Source: Hyposmocoma kahamanoa (lineage: Eukaryota > Arthropoda > Insecta > Lepidoptera > Cosmopterigidae). Taken from it: a DNA stretch of 64,000 nucleotides. The position numbers and the translations under genes are program-made. The notes under the pieces were generated by a model. The model was not told the DNA's origin, ran no database searches, and saw nothing but the letters and a program-made list of their open reading frames with translations. Every line of letters begins with the position of its first letter. Position 1 is the first letter of the stretch. Shown piece by piece: positions 33,601 through 44,600 of the stretch. The DNA lies in assembly GCF_003589595.1 (NCBI RefSeq), contig NW_020654972.1, positions 11,236,520 through 11,300,519 of the forward strand, given 5' to 3'.

Positions 33601-35496
33601 CGCGTATTTTAAGAAAAGGCGGGAAAGTTTCATGTATTTCATGATGATAATGCTATTGCAGTTAGGTTGGGTACACTTTTTTTTTCTCAATATCAAGTGA
33701 TGGTGCGAACAAGTTGTGCGCCTGACAAGTTATGCGAACAAGTTGTGTGTGGTAAGCTACACACCTATCCATAACAGTTGCAGTGCCACTCAGAGCTTTA
33801 AATCGCAAAGATCTGAGGGGCACTGCACTGCGCCCGTTACTCTGAGACATAAGCTGATGAGTCCCATGTGCCTGTAATTTGACCAGCGTCAGGTGGCAGT
33901 ACTTCCCTGGACGAACTCTTTCACTAGGAGCTGTACTCCTACTCACTTTATCCATATTATTCTAACGTGCGTACGCACATCCAACGTAGTCCCTGTAGGT
34001 TTTCAGTTGCTTCGGTCTTTACAAATTCATTGCATGAACGGGACTTTAATAACGAAAAAACCATTAAAATTGTAAACGGGGACAAATACGATAAAATCCA
34101 TTTTATTCCGACGTAATAAATATTCCTCCACTAAGAGGGAGATTTAAAATATCATCACCAGTCAGCCCACATTACGAGCCATGCCTTCTGACCGAATAGT
34201 ATCCATAAAAAACATTTTATCTCCGTTTACAACTTTAGTTAGTATACAATGGTCGCAATAGAGTGTACATCGGTCATTCTTACATGCGGTATTCTCAGCC
34301 TAATTATCGTAGCCATTTCGGTGTCCAAATGTTTTCGATTGTACTCTGCTAGACTATGGAACGTGTACTTAACAACCGTCTCCTATCGTACCTTCAAGAC
34401 GACAACCTCCTCAGTGATAGCCAGTACGGATTCCGACGAGGGCGATCTACTGGGGATCTTCTTGTGTATGCCTGTCACATGGAGCGAGGCTATAGAAAAG
34501 CAAGGCGAATCACTTGCAGTGTCTTTGGACATTTCTAAAGCATTTGACAGAATCTGGCACGCAAGCCTTTTAAGTAAGCTTCCCTCTTAAGGGCTTCCCA
34601 ATGACCTTTGCAATTGGATCTCGAATTTCTTGAGCGAACGTTCGATTCGAGTGGTATTGGAAAGCTACTCTTCCGTTCGGAAGAATAATATGGCGATAGA
34701 TTTTCCCGGAGTTCCTCAGAGTTCCGTACTATCTGCAACTCTCTTTCTTCTGCATATCAATGATACGTTAATTCCAGATACCTTTGCGTATGCTGATGAC
34801 AGCACAGTTGTAGATATGTACTTGACCAATGCAAGGGTCAGTGGAGTTTTATAAAAAAAAGTGCTCAGCCTAGTTACCATAGACATTGTTTTTTCTCGCT
34901 TAACATTACAATAACATTGAAATATGAACAACTTTAAGCTTAACTACATTAATTACATTAGAATAGACAAAGTAGTTTTCGAGTTATTAAGATACAAATA
35001 TTTTATGGAAACTGTAATTAAAAAAAACGCTGCTGGATAACGATATCGTATCCGAATCCGAGCCGAACGTTTAACTCGAATGTTCTGAATGTCCAATCGA
35101 ACGATTCGGTTAAAATATCGAAGGATACCGAATCGGGATCCTGTGTCAAATTTTCTCCGCCTGTTCTTAGTTTATTCATATTAATTTACAGCGCACGGAT
35201 TGTGGGACGCGAGAGGTGACACATCTCACCTCCTAAAATCTAAAATCTAGGCTCGCGGTGAATACCTCGCTAAAACTCTTGCCTCTCACGGGTTAAGTCA
35301 CCTTTGAAGTAATCTACATTCTGTCCTACTAAAACAATGCCCCATTTTCTGTTTTGCAGTGCTACAGATCATCAGCTACCAAGCAATGCTGTTATACACC
35401 ATATCAAGGAAAGAACACAAAATAATAAATTCGTATCCAATCAAAAGCAGCGGCGAGAAAATAAAAATTGTTCCAGTTGCAATCAGGATTGAGTAG
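24543..35496 (+). CDS. Gene A: four-transmembrane protein, 182 residues (reconstructed)
   Basis: Proposed exons are 24543-24614, 31143-31180, 31251-31383, 33085-33253 and 35360-35496, 549 nt in all. All junctions are GT-AG with matching phases (0, 2, 0, 1). CxxC (CSSC) is at residues 6-9. Hydrophobic segments fall near residues 13-36, 55-80, 88-100 (weaker) and 137-152; the C-terminus is polar and basic. Gene B downstream has the same plan and nearly the same length, which is the main support; exon 1 lies 6.5 kb away across a mariner and an assembly gap. I do not recognise the family with certainty; it resembles small insect multi-span membrane proteins such as the DUF4728 type. A decayed gene or a different exon 1 are alternatives. 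Confidence 0.6.
24648..24850 (+). repeat. Rep-B copy, partial
   Basis: Starts AACCGACTTCAAAAGAGGAG and follows the family for about 150 bases before diverging. Lies in gene A intron 1. Confidence 0.6.
24881..26143 (+). mobile_element. mariner element with terminal inverted repeats, decayed
   Basis: GCGCACTATAAGTTTCCGGAA at 24885-24905 has its inverted counterpart at 26119-26140 (one mismatch in the core). TA precedes the left end at 24881-24882. The 1.26-kb length is normal for mariner. It contains a dead transposase gene. Confidence 0.75.
25070..26011 (+). pseudogene. mariner transposase, inactivated
   Basis: Recognisable pieces in order: TAFGDEAPCKTTICSWYAEF (helix-turn-helix side), EIRASLGI, LTEAQKTDRI, then GDETWIHSYD with the first catalytic Asp, HHDNASSHTA with the second, and YSPDLAPCDCYLF with the third. 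Second and third Asp are 34 residues apart, so the family is DD34D. Several frameshifts and stops (for instance near 25483 and 25570) rule out function. Confidence 0.75.
26144..27895. other. No gene identified; one perfect hairpin
   Basis: Gene A intron sequence. 26821-26856 is a perfect inverted repeat with 16-base arms and a 4-base loop. The rest shows no coding or known repeat. Confidence 0.35.
27900..28025 (+). mobile_element. tRNA-derived SINE (SINE-2), partial
   Basis: A box-A-like GGTGAGCGAATGGTTACC is followed 45 bases later by a box B, GGGTTCGATTCCGG. The body is short and diverged compared with 58240-58440. Confidence 0.55.
28026..28990. other. No gene seen
   Basis: A/T-rich intron sequence of gene A; nothing recognised. 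Confidence 0.35.
28996..29440 (+). mobile_element. Rep-B, near full-length copy
   Basis: Begins AACCGACTTCAAAAAAGGAG and ends ACTTTTGAGGTCGGTTTTTT, so the ends are inverted repeats. About 445 bp with no coding capacity. This copy is the best reference for the family. Confidence 0.7.
29441..29862. other. No gene seen
   Basis: Intron sequence running up to the assembly gap. Confidence 0.3.
29863..30262. other. Assembly gap (400 N)
   Basis: A run of exactly 400 N. The bases ATGTAACA occur directly on both sides (29855-29862 and 30263-30270), so the true gap may be small or an overlap that was not merged. Confidence 0.95.
30490..30800 (-). mobile_element. tRNA-derived SINE (SINE-1)
   Basis: On the minus strand the internal promoter reads GGCTTAGTTGGCATAGCG (box A). 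The body before it contains GGCGCTACGGCTAAAAGTCG, and the tail after it contains TCTTTGTATTAATAAATTATAAC. The box B region is eroded compared with the copy at 43801-44065. Confidence 0.65.
30808..31000 (-). mobile_element. tRNA-derived SINE (SINE-1), partial, adjacent copy
   Basis: A second minus-strand copy directly follows the first. Box A is GCTTAGTTGGTATAGCG and box B lies in the GACGTCGGAATCCGGCC region. The upstream body is missing. Confidence 0.65.
31143..31180 (+). CDS. Gene A exon 2, first part
   Basis: Begins after CATACCAG in phase 0 and encodes the end of membrane span 1 (YLILFGLFLTS). Ends CCT|GTAATA in phase 2; reading on meets TAA at once. Confidence 0.55.
31181..31250 (+). 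other. 70-nt intron in gene A, absent from gene B
   Basis: GTAATA to CGATCAG. Removing it joins the frame in phase and gives 57 codons against 58 in the single exon of gene B. Confidence 0.5.
31251..31383 (+). CDS. Gene A exon 2, second part
   Basis: Encodes the first extracellular or luminal loop (HIPKPKITDGYTSYVF) and membrane span 2 (LPFDIILGFTLSAIVY), ending AAG|GTAAGC in phase 0. Confidence 0.65.
31384..33084. other. Gene A intron, no other gene seen
   Basis: Contains an (AT)n run at 32204-32224 and otherwise unremarkable A/T-rich DNA. 31660-31880 is GC-richer but not recognised. Confidence 0.35.
33085..33253 (+). CDS. Gene A exon 3
   Basis: Acceptor TTTTGTTTCAG and donor TTT|GTAAGT. 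Encodes 56 residues plus one base: a hydrophobic span 3 (LELEIIVIKIIKLI) and a loop. It ends in phase 1, as does the matching exon of gene B. Confidence 0.65.
33664..33950 (+). repeat. Rep-A copy, near full length
   Basis: Runs from TCAATATCAAGTGATGG through GCTTTAAATCGCAAAGATCT to CCTGGACGAACTCTTTCAC. It lies in the intron of gene A. Confidence 0.7.
33951..34279. other. No gene seen
   Basis: Intron sequence between a Rep-A copy and a LINE fragment; its last part may belong to the LINE. Confidence 0.3.
34280..34850 (+). mobile_element. LINE reverse transcriptase fragment (family L1x)
   Basis: Two frames together encode the RT palm: MERVLNNRLLSYLQDDN, then SQYGFRRGRSTGDLLV, VSLDISKAFDRIWH, FPGVPQSSVLSATLFLLHIN and YADDSTVV. 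A frameshift near 34500 and a stop near 34590 kill it. It is truncated on both sides. Confidence 0.75.
35360..35496 (+). CDS. Gene A exon 4 and stop
   Basis: Acceptor GTTTTGCAG. Encodes span 4 (LLQIISYQAMLLYTI) and a basic tail ending at TAG 35494-35496. A possible polyadenylation signal AATAAA lies near 35739. Confidence 0.65.
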
Positions 35497-36954
35497 ACGT
35501 GCACATATGATGACATTATGGACGAAAGGGTACTTCTTAAACTAAGTCAATTCTTTTATAAATCCTGAACGTATTATTAGTTTGAAATCGACCTGTTGGG
35601 TCAGTAACATTAAAGAAAATGTCATTCTGTCATTCTCCTTCCAAGTTCATCCTATTCCACCTTATTTTGAAAAAGAATGAGCAAATATGTAATTGACAAT
35701 AGCAACTATTTTTCACATAATTCATTTAAAACTGAAATAAAATCCAGGTACATCAAATCACATCTGTAATTAAATTATTTTTTTTTTACTAAATAATTTC
35801 GAAAAAGCGCCACTCCTCGGTCTGCGGTCACCACTAGTAACGAGAAAAACTGATTTTAAATTTACTTGAATTTGTGTGTTTCCCGTTATTATTATGTACA
35901 ATATACATTATAACTACCCCATAAATTATATTGGAGAATATTGTTTATGGAAAAGTAGATACGAGAGATATATTTATATTTAAAAAATATTTAACAATAA
36001 CTTAGAATAATGAGCAAAAATCTCTAACTAGCACGCACCCAGTGCCATTAACTTAAAAAAAGTTTGACACTAATTAATACATCCGTCGTAATATCGGTTT
36101 TTATCCTAAGATGGAAAAAAATATATGAATTATTCAGGAAGTACGTCAAACAGACGTCAACTTCCTGAGCGGGCCTTTCGAAACTTAATTTTAATCTTAA
36201 TTTTTTTTCTCAACAACTGCTGGTTAATAAAATACAAAACATAAGTGAATATGCTGACAAAACATGTGTCTAAAAGGTGAAATTTTATAAAGAGAATGTT
36301 GAAAAAATGTGCTATTGTCAATTATATTTATTATTTACATGTTGAATATTTTTATAGACATCTTAGAATCATGTGCGCGAAAATTTTAGCCATTTATTTT
36401 TATACAAATTTACAACTAAAAATAATATTCCTAACTCATCTAGTCAGCTCTAGAGAGTCATGCCCTGCAGTTTGGGCAACTTTTTATGGCTAAATTTATT
36501 CTTTTGCGTTAGCATCTGCCAACCTTATGTTTGGATATTTTTAAAGAATTACGTTTTACCATTCAATTAGATAATTTATTCAATGTTACATGGACGTACC
36601 AAGACTTGTTTTTATTGGTAATTGACTTCCCTATATTTCTTGACAGAGTAAGTCGAAGCCACCCTGTCGACGTCCATGGTTTAAATATGTAATCGAGAGA
36701 AGTACTGTAACTTCAAACATTCAGGAAGTTACAACAATATCAATGTATTCTTGGAAATAAGATTTTATTATGCGATGGCCATGAAGTTTCTTGCCATTTC
36801 TTCTTTATGGACCGCATTTTCCGAAATGGCAGTAGAGATATTAATGTTTAGCATTCCCCCCATAGTTCCTTTTCCCTACTTCTGTTCCCTACGACACGAA
36901 TGGGCACAACTTGCAATTTGTCTTTTACATTTAATCTGACGAGACGGGTATGTA
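35497..36954. other. Intergenic, no gene seen
   Basis: A/T-rich DNA between gene A and gene B. A short inverted repeat built on CAGGAAGTACGTC/GACGTCAACTTCCTG lies near 36128-36166. Confidence 0.35.
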
Positions 36955-37030
36955 CCACAGCCTTATGTATTTCTTACCGCACAGTGGCATTACTGTGTTC
37001 CAGTTTGTAAACAGGCGCAATCGAATGCAC
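36955..37030 (-). repeat. Rep-A scrap
   Basis: Matches the GCATTACTGTGTTCCAGTTT region of the family only. Confidence 0.4.
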
Positions 37031-37560
37031 AATTTGTAAGGCGTTTCTTCACACCAGGAACATTGTAGCAACTGTACTACAATAAATTCGAATATATAAG
37101 GAGTATTGATGCCACCTATGGGATGGAACTCCTAAATACCTACTGACCACCTTGGATTCCACTGAGAGACGAGCCATGAAGCTTATCGGTGACTCGGATT
37201 GGAGAGGCGAAGCTGCAGGGCCTTGAACACTACCGGAAAATTGTTTGCTTATCAATATTCTACAGGATGTTATATCACGCAGTGTGCGACGAATTTACAT
37301 GAAACCATTCCGCCATATCCTTTCTATCATCGAGGTACTAGATGCAGGCAGGAGTTCCACCTCTATGTTGTGGATATACCCACGATTCGCACGAGGTGTT
37401 ACGCTTCCACGTTTATATGGACGGTATTGAAGTGGAATTCCCTGCCTGCCGACTCGTCCCCTGAACGCTATTGCTTGGGCCTTTGTAAGGCAAAAGTGAA
37501 CAGGCATTATACGTATATGTGTGCATGCTCTAATTGCTTTACCGTTGGCCTCATCGTCAT
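37020..37560 (+). mobile_element. LINE C-terminal fragment (family L1x), decayed
   Basis: Pieces in three frames match the family: RRFFTPG, TERRAMKLIGDS, CLSIFYRM, then WNSLPADSSPERY and KAKVNRHY. Many stops. Confidence 0.65.
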
Positions 37561-38633
37561 TTTCCATCAACTGAGATAGAGGTCAAATGTGCACTTTATC
37601 TATATTTTGACGCGGTGAAACTGTCATGATATCGCAAATATCTATAGAATGCAGTGCCCTATTTCCACCAGGTCGTTTTAATTCTTAAACTACCTTTGGA
37701 CACGGGCCTCCGCTAAGGAAAGGGAAACTTCCCACGTCAAAGATTTATGAGGATCGTCTCCGGCGTTTACATTCAGCATTAGAGCAAACCACCGTGCGTA
37801 TTAATAACATAAAAATAATGAAATGCCATATCGAAGTTAATCATCATTGTGAGTTCCGCTCGATCGTCTCGAAGGGGACGTAATATTATTATATGATAAG
37901 ACTCAAGGTGGATAACACATGTGCGCGGTTACCGCTGCTACAAAAACTTTAAAAAATTAAAACTGCGTAACGTGCGTATTCACACAAACTCGTTGAAAAT
38001 TAACACCTAGCAGCTGCCGGTTTTTGCTTGTGTTATCCGCCTAAAATCTATGTCTCGGCGACAACATATTTACTATATCAGGTAGACAGTCTCTATTTAC
38101 TCATAATAATATATATGTGTGTGTAGCGTAATACGTCATGTTCGTAGCGAAGTTTATTCCAATATGTATTAGGCAACGTAGAGATGATTAAAATGAATAA
38201 ATATATCTCAATGGCGAATTCGTTTATTTCTGTTTGGTACTCTTCGATGGTTTATGACAATTTTAATTTAATATTACAAAAACAAATTGAATGTCAGGGT
38301 GTTGAAACATTCTGGCATTCAATAAAAAATTTAAAAATTTGTTCTTTATGGGCTTAAGGCCGAATTGAGTCCACGACACAAGCGAGGATACCACTTTGAG
38401 GTTCAGTCTACATTTTCTGAAATGACACGCTGTCGCGTTCCGGCACCACCCGCAATACAAAAATACGTTAGCAACAAATCACATTTTTACGTGTTGCCTT
38501 CCGGTCATAAACATCTACTAGACGGCTAACAAACATACCGATCGGTCGATAGCAAACGGAATTGGCTAATAATTAACATAAATTTATATAATACCAGATT
38601 CAGCATATTCGTTCTTAGAGGACAGTGATTTTT
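37561..38633. other. Intergenic, no gene seen
   Basis: No coding or repeat family recognised. Confidence 0.35.
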
Positions 38634-38826
38634 CTGAGATTTGATAGTCAGAAAGTGGAGACTACCTGATGACAACATTTTTTTGTCCCGGATCTTTTCG
38701 GGATTCGGGAAGTCACTTAAGTACATAAAAATTAACGTTATTTGGGATATGTAGACTCTATTTACCTACAAATATCCGGGACAATAAAAAGTTGTCATCA
38801 GGTAGTCTCCACTTTCTGTCTCTGAT
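38634..38826. repeat. Long-arm inverted repeat
   Basis: 38648-38693 (AGTGGAGACTACCTGATGAC core) returns as its complement at 38774-38818. The arms are about 45-50 bp and the loop about 80 bp. It could be a foldback element or an inverted duplication. Confidence 0.7.
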
Positions 38827-39039
38827 CCTCGAAGTTTAGGTAAAAAGACTCTCCCTATTTCGATCATTGGTAATGAATCATAATCAATAATCGGAAAAAG
38901 ATGTTCCAGATGTAAACATGCATCAAAATGCAGAAAAAAAAGGTTGGCATTCTTTCCAGCCGCTAGTCTCTTCTTTCTAGCCGATTGTCTCCAGCTAATT
39001 GGAATGGACCTGTCGTCCAATTTGAACTTCGGCAGATAG

Positions 39040-39550
39040 ATTGAATCCATGGCCAAAAATGCAGCAAGGAAGCTTGGGATCCTTTCCAGGGTGAGGCGTT
39101 ACTTTACACCAGGACAGTTGCTTCAGCTGTACCAAGCACAAATCCGGTCGTGCATGGAGTACTGCTGCCACCTATGGGATGGCTTTGCTCATATCAACAG
39201 GCCACTTTGGATTCAATTACCAATCGTGGCAAGAGGCTTATTGGTGACGTATTATATATTAAAGTTGCCTGCTTATCGATATTTTACAGAATATATCACG
39301 GAGAGTGTGCTATGGAATTACACGCTTTAATTCCGCCTTCCCCTTTTCATCACCATGGAACTAGGTGCAGGCTTGGGTTCCATCCATGTTGTGGACATTC
39401 CAAAGACTCGCGCGAAGCGCCACGCTTCCACATTTATATGGCGAACGGCTATAGAGTGGAATTCCCTGCCTGCAGACTTGTTCCCTGAACGTTATAACTT
39501 GGGCTTTTTCAAGGCGAGAATGAATAGGCATTATTTAGGTGGTAGGTAAT
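39040..39550 (+). mobile_element. LINE C-terminal fragment (family L1x)
   Basis: Best-preserved tail of the family: RKLGILSRVRRYFTPGQLLQ, SCMEYCCHLWDG, ACLSIFYRIYHGECAMELHA, PPSPFHHHGTRCR, then WNSLPADLFPERYNLGFFKA. There are frameshifts near 39230 and 39380. Confidence 0.75.
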
Positions 39551-40929
39551 TAAATAAAGGTTTTACTGCATCGTAGGGCAAAGCTACTGACCTAAGAAGT
39601 CGAAATTTTAAAGTAATTCTAATGGTGCCATGTAAAAAATGTAGTAGATAACTGACCTTTGACCAAAGTAGAAAATAAAAAAGTAACGAGAATGGTCACT
39701 CTCCGCCCCTCCCTAGCTTTAGATACCGCACCGCGCCCCGCATATTGACGGTCACATTGACGGAACGGCAACAAGGCTGTCAGCGAGCCATTCGCTAAGG
39801 ACAACACGTTGATGTTTGAACTGTTTAAATTTATTTATTCCGAACGTACCTTATTATTATTATGATGGTCGTGAATTATGCCACGTACAGCTATTTATCT
39901 TCATCTAAATAAAATAAAGAGCGGAATTTCATTCGTTAAAAAACTTTTTATTAGATTTCGAATTTTAGATATAATTTACAGGTATTTTAGATATAATTAA
40001 AGTCAGAATAATCATTATAAATACCATTACACACTCCGAATGCGTGTGCCCGCGAGTGCCTGTGAGAGCCTGTGAGTACTCACGAGTACCTGAGTACGTA
40101 CGAGTGCGTGCAACCATTGATTTGGTTTTTTCCGATCATTGATCGTAATAAAAAAACTGACGACTGATAATGCGGTGCATAAGCGGTCATGCAAGCTCAG
40201 CAATATTATGCCCTTATCATTAATATAAACTTAAAATATAAATGAACCTAAAATTGAACCTTGAGGTACACTACATGCTGCTGTAGACCCTGATGATCTC
40301 GTCCCGTTGACATCGACCCTCTCTACCCTTTCACTCAATTAAAAAGTTTCCAGATCCGTCAATCATCCTGCCAATTTTGCAATGCTAACTCATGCTGGTG
40401 ACATCCGACTCTGTGCGTAAAGCGATGCGTACAATACCTCTGCATGCCCTTATTTTCTTAAAAATTAAGTGAGCATACGAAGTAGTTTCACTTTAATTTT
40501 GGCCCACATTAGTTCTGATGTGACAAAGTACCTAAATGAGTAAGTGTCGGCGGCCTCTGTACATATTCGATAAACGTAATTATAGACTCCGTTAAAGTTT
40601 GCAATTTATTTTTTGGCACTACGTTTAAAGCATTTCATTACAGAAGACTCAAGTTCTCCAGCTCCAGTGAATGAAAATATGGTCTTTATGTATAACAAGA
40701 GGCTATGTCTAATAAATATTTTTGAACGAAAAGCAAAACAATTTCATTAATATATAGTTCTTTGCGGTACTCTAATTCCACGCGTGGTATATATTTTTGA
40801 GAAAAATTTTTACTTAGTTCGACGGAATAACAAGGCCGCCATATTGGAATTTTCACGTAATAATTTCATTTCAATCATGACACGCGGTTAGTGAGATAAA
40901 TAATAATAATAATAAGATAAATAAAGTTA
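39551..40929. other. Intergenic, no gene seen
   Basis: 40045-40110 has degenerate 10-base repeats of the type GAGTGCCTGT/GAGTACCTGA. Otherwise nothing recognised. Confidence 0.35.
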
Positions 40930-41020
40930 CGGTAGTCTGGGCTCCATATCAAACGTGGTATAGTCCTATGCTGGAGCGCATTCAAAGCAAATTCAGAAAG
41001 AAACACTGTTTTATGACATG
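40930..41020 (+). mobile_element. Short LINE RT scrap
   Basis: Encodes VWAPYQTWYSPMLERIQSKF, a typical non-LTR RT C-terminal motif, with no intact context. Confidence 0.5.
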
Positions 41021-41542
41021 TATGTAATTTTTCAACGAACAAAAGAAAAAATCACCTACGAGGCAAAATTGTGGTTACTTTATTGAGTATCATAATAGCG
41101 AAACATTAAATCACTATCGAACGATATAAAATTCTGACCACTCATCCATTGCTAAGTCTCTTGGAACGTTATATACGAACGGGTTAAAAAATCAGTAATG
41201 TAGAACGAAGTGGAGACAATAGATGATGTAAAATCTGATATAAGCCAGGAAGTAGCCACTTTGTGGCAAGGATGTCTGGGTAGGATACAATCTTAGTGTC
41301 GTCTCAGTGCGACATAGGATTTTAAAGAAGCGCGTCGAATCTTTATATTTGTTAATTGGACAGCTGTAATTTAATTGTACAGCTTCGATTATGTAAATAC
41401 TTACATCGTAGTGTAACTATGTGAGGACACTCACGATGTACGTAAGTGCTATTTTTATTCCAAACGAAATTAAATTACGTTTAAATAAAAAGTGAATCAA
41501 AATTTTTGTAAAGTAATTCCTCAAAAGCACAAATATATAGAT
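41021..41542. other. Probable 5' flank of gene B
   Basis: No frame. An imperfect palindrome ACTTACATCGT...ACGATGTACGTAAGT lies at about 41400-41450, some 100 bases before the ATG; its role is unknown. Confidence 0.35.
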
Positions 41543-41677
41543 ATGGAAGTGCCGAAGTTATGTAAAGCAGGAGGAATGTGTAAAATGGGCAAGTGTCCTC
41601 AAATGCCGGCCGCGCGAAAGTGCTGCTTCTGCGTGCCGATCAGAAGAGGTGTTACCATTTTCGGATATGTTAATTTG
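41543..41677 (+). CDS. Gene B exon 1
   Basis: Forty-five codons with a Cys- and Lys-rich cytosolic head and the start of span 1, ending TTG|GTAAGT in phase 0. Confidence 0.75.
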
Positions 41678-44600
41678 GTAAGTATTATTACTATACTTTA
41701 CAACTCATATCCAATGCTGGAAATGAAATGAAATATTGATTTATTTTCTCTTGACAAATAAGCTTAAAATTAATATGAATTAGAGATAGATAATAACAAA
41801 ATGTAACACGCTTGTTTTTTGTGAGACTAGCGACCGGTATAAGTTTAAGAAAAACCTATATTATACAGGCTTTCACTCAGTAGATGAATAATAAAGTTAT
41901 AGCCTAATGGTTATGTTACTAAAGAAAGTTAAAAATTATAAAGATATATCTATTAACATTAGTTTATTTGACCTCCAAAACTAATAATTTACTAACGTTG
42001 TATGGTGAGTGAGGATGAATTGGTATCTAGAGGGTATATGTGATTTAGTGGTCGTGTAGTTAATATGGTGTGTACTGGGTGTAAGGTATATATAAGTATA
42101 GGACGTTGAAGTTCCAGGATCATATAATTAGTATTTATAAAAAAGAATAATGGGTTTACAAATATAAAGGCAATAGAGACCTTATACAATACCTTGGTTA
42201 GAAGCCATCTCGAATGAAAATACACTTATTTGGATTCCTGGTGAAATTAAATACGTAATATTGGAATGCTTACAAAAGAAATTTACAAGATATTTATATT
42301 TAAGGCTATACGGGATATATCGTTTTTATCCTTTGATGTATTCTAACCTATTTATTCTGGGTATGGTGGGGTACAACGAAGTAGGGGTACGGCGGGAATT
42401 AGCATTGGTTTTGTATGTATTCAAATAACAAATGCGGAGGTTTTGAGTCGTGTGGGCCTTTGTGTTTTCGACGGGTTTGTGGAGCGCCGGCGCCGGCCAC
42501 AACTGTGGGCGATTCCTCATGGGAAAACCGACCTGCTGAACAAGGCATCATGACACGAGTGATGAGGACTTTAAACGTTATTGATGGGCAAATTGACCTA
42601 TTTGCGTGTTCTCTGTGTAAGTCCTATGAAATAGCTTTATTTGTATTGTGTTATGGAATATAATGACAGTTTGTAATGTAATATTAATATAGTTAATAAT
42701 GTTGAACAAGTGATAATTTTGGCTACATTATTGCATTAGATTAGTTCTGTAATGATAGTTGCTAGCCTATGTATGTAAAATAAATAAATAAAATAAGTGT
42801 GTGAAAAGGATTAGACGATAATCCTATGAGTTGATGTCAGTTTAGGGGAATGCGGGGTCATTTTGGGATTGAAAGTAATTTCTCTGTACCGTCATAATTT
42901 TGGGTCTTGATCCAGTCGGTGATATTTTTTTACAGATAGACATTGATAACGCATTAAAGAACAGTTTAGTACTTAGTTTGTTTTTTACAAATAAAGTACA
43001 AGGAAGCTGAAGAAGTATTTGCGAAAAACTGGTATAGACCATTTGGATCTGAAGGATCGTCGGATTCCTCTTCCGTCAGATCATTTCTTTTTTCCGCATA
43101 GGTCAGAAATTTATCTCCTTAGTATATATACCTTTCATAATCGTTAAGATACACCCGCCATTCTGACTCTCACATAAAAAGAACAGACAACTTATGACAA
43201 AAGCGAAATTTGACGAGTGTTCATAAAAAAACTATTTCTGACGAAAGCTAAATCTGATGTACAAGGAATCACGATAATTACTGCTTGTTACCAGCCACAA
43301 ATTTCTGACCTATACGGTATAAAGAAATGATCTGACAGATGTGTACTAAATCTCTGATAGACGTACCCTTCCTACGTTTATCCTGAACTAGACCGCGTCA
43401 AGTATATTTTTTTTTTGTCTAATAGCAAGAATATCCCGAACTTTACTTGTAAAAGTCACAAACTGGGACACAGTTCCATATCTTCTAATAAGGTTTGATT
43501 GTCAACTTGTCCACCTATCCCTCAGTCATCAGGTCAGCGGGCTCGTGCATTTTTGGATATATTAATTGATCAAGAGTAGTAGTAGTAGAGTAAAGCGTAT
43601 AGACTTAAAAAATATGCAAGAAGACGTCGGTTCGAATCCGACCGGATCGAAGGAATTTTTTCTGAGTGTTTTTTCTGAGTGTTCCATCTTTGTATTAATA
43701 ATTATAACAAACTAGTGGAGTAATTTCACAAAAAATAATTGAATATCAATTCACTAAAAATTTAATTAATACAGTGAATAGCGACATCTCTCGCCAGGAC
43801 TGGTAGTTGTAAAGGTACTAACTGGGTGATAAATCTGCAATAGATTTCTCATAGATCGTTAGTCGTTGAAAGACCAAGTACAAAGACACGATGCAAGCAC
43901 ATAGAAGAATTCGTGAGGTCCGTTGGTTCGTTCCGTGGCTTAGTTGGTATAGCGTCTGGCACGGTATGCAAGACGACGTCGGTTCGAATTCGACCGGATC
44001 GAAGGAATTTTTTCTGAGTGTTTTTTCTGAGTGTTCGATCTTTGTATTAATAATTATAACATATGATTTCATTGTCATTTGTTAACAATATTCGCTAACA
44101 CGGCTATTGTAAGAATGTTAATTTGCCACGATTGCCACGTTCAAGAGAAATTTTAAATTGTATTTAATGGATAATCAAAAGAGGTACGACGAGTGGGGTA
44201 TTTTTTAAGTGAAGTGTTTTTCTTGATTTGTTTTATTATTGTTTTTAATTTTCATTTTATTTCATTTTTTTGTGTAGTTTATTTAGGCCAGCATATGTTA
44301 TGTTATATTATTTTATAGTGTATATATTTTTTATTTTTTATATGTGGTAAGAGTTGTCATTGTGTAATGATTGTTTGTTTATTGTGATGTTTAAAAACCT
44401 ATATATTTTATATTATGTTAAGTTGATGTATGTATATGTTCCTGTTGTTAAAGTGTATGTTCGTTGTAGTGGTGTCCTTTCTGTTGTGGTGGCCATAGAA
44501 TATCAGCGCCGGTCTGTTTCTTCGTGAGCAAACTGGCACATGCTGAGTGGTGACCTTTTTGGTTCCTTATTTTTGTAGTTGTAAAGTAATTATCGTCAAT

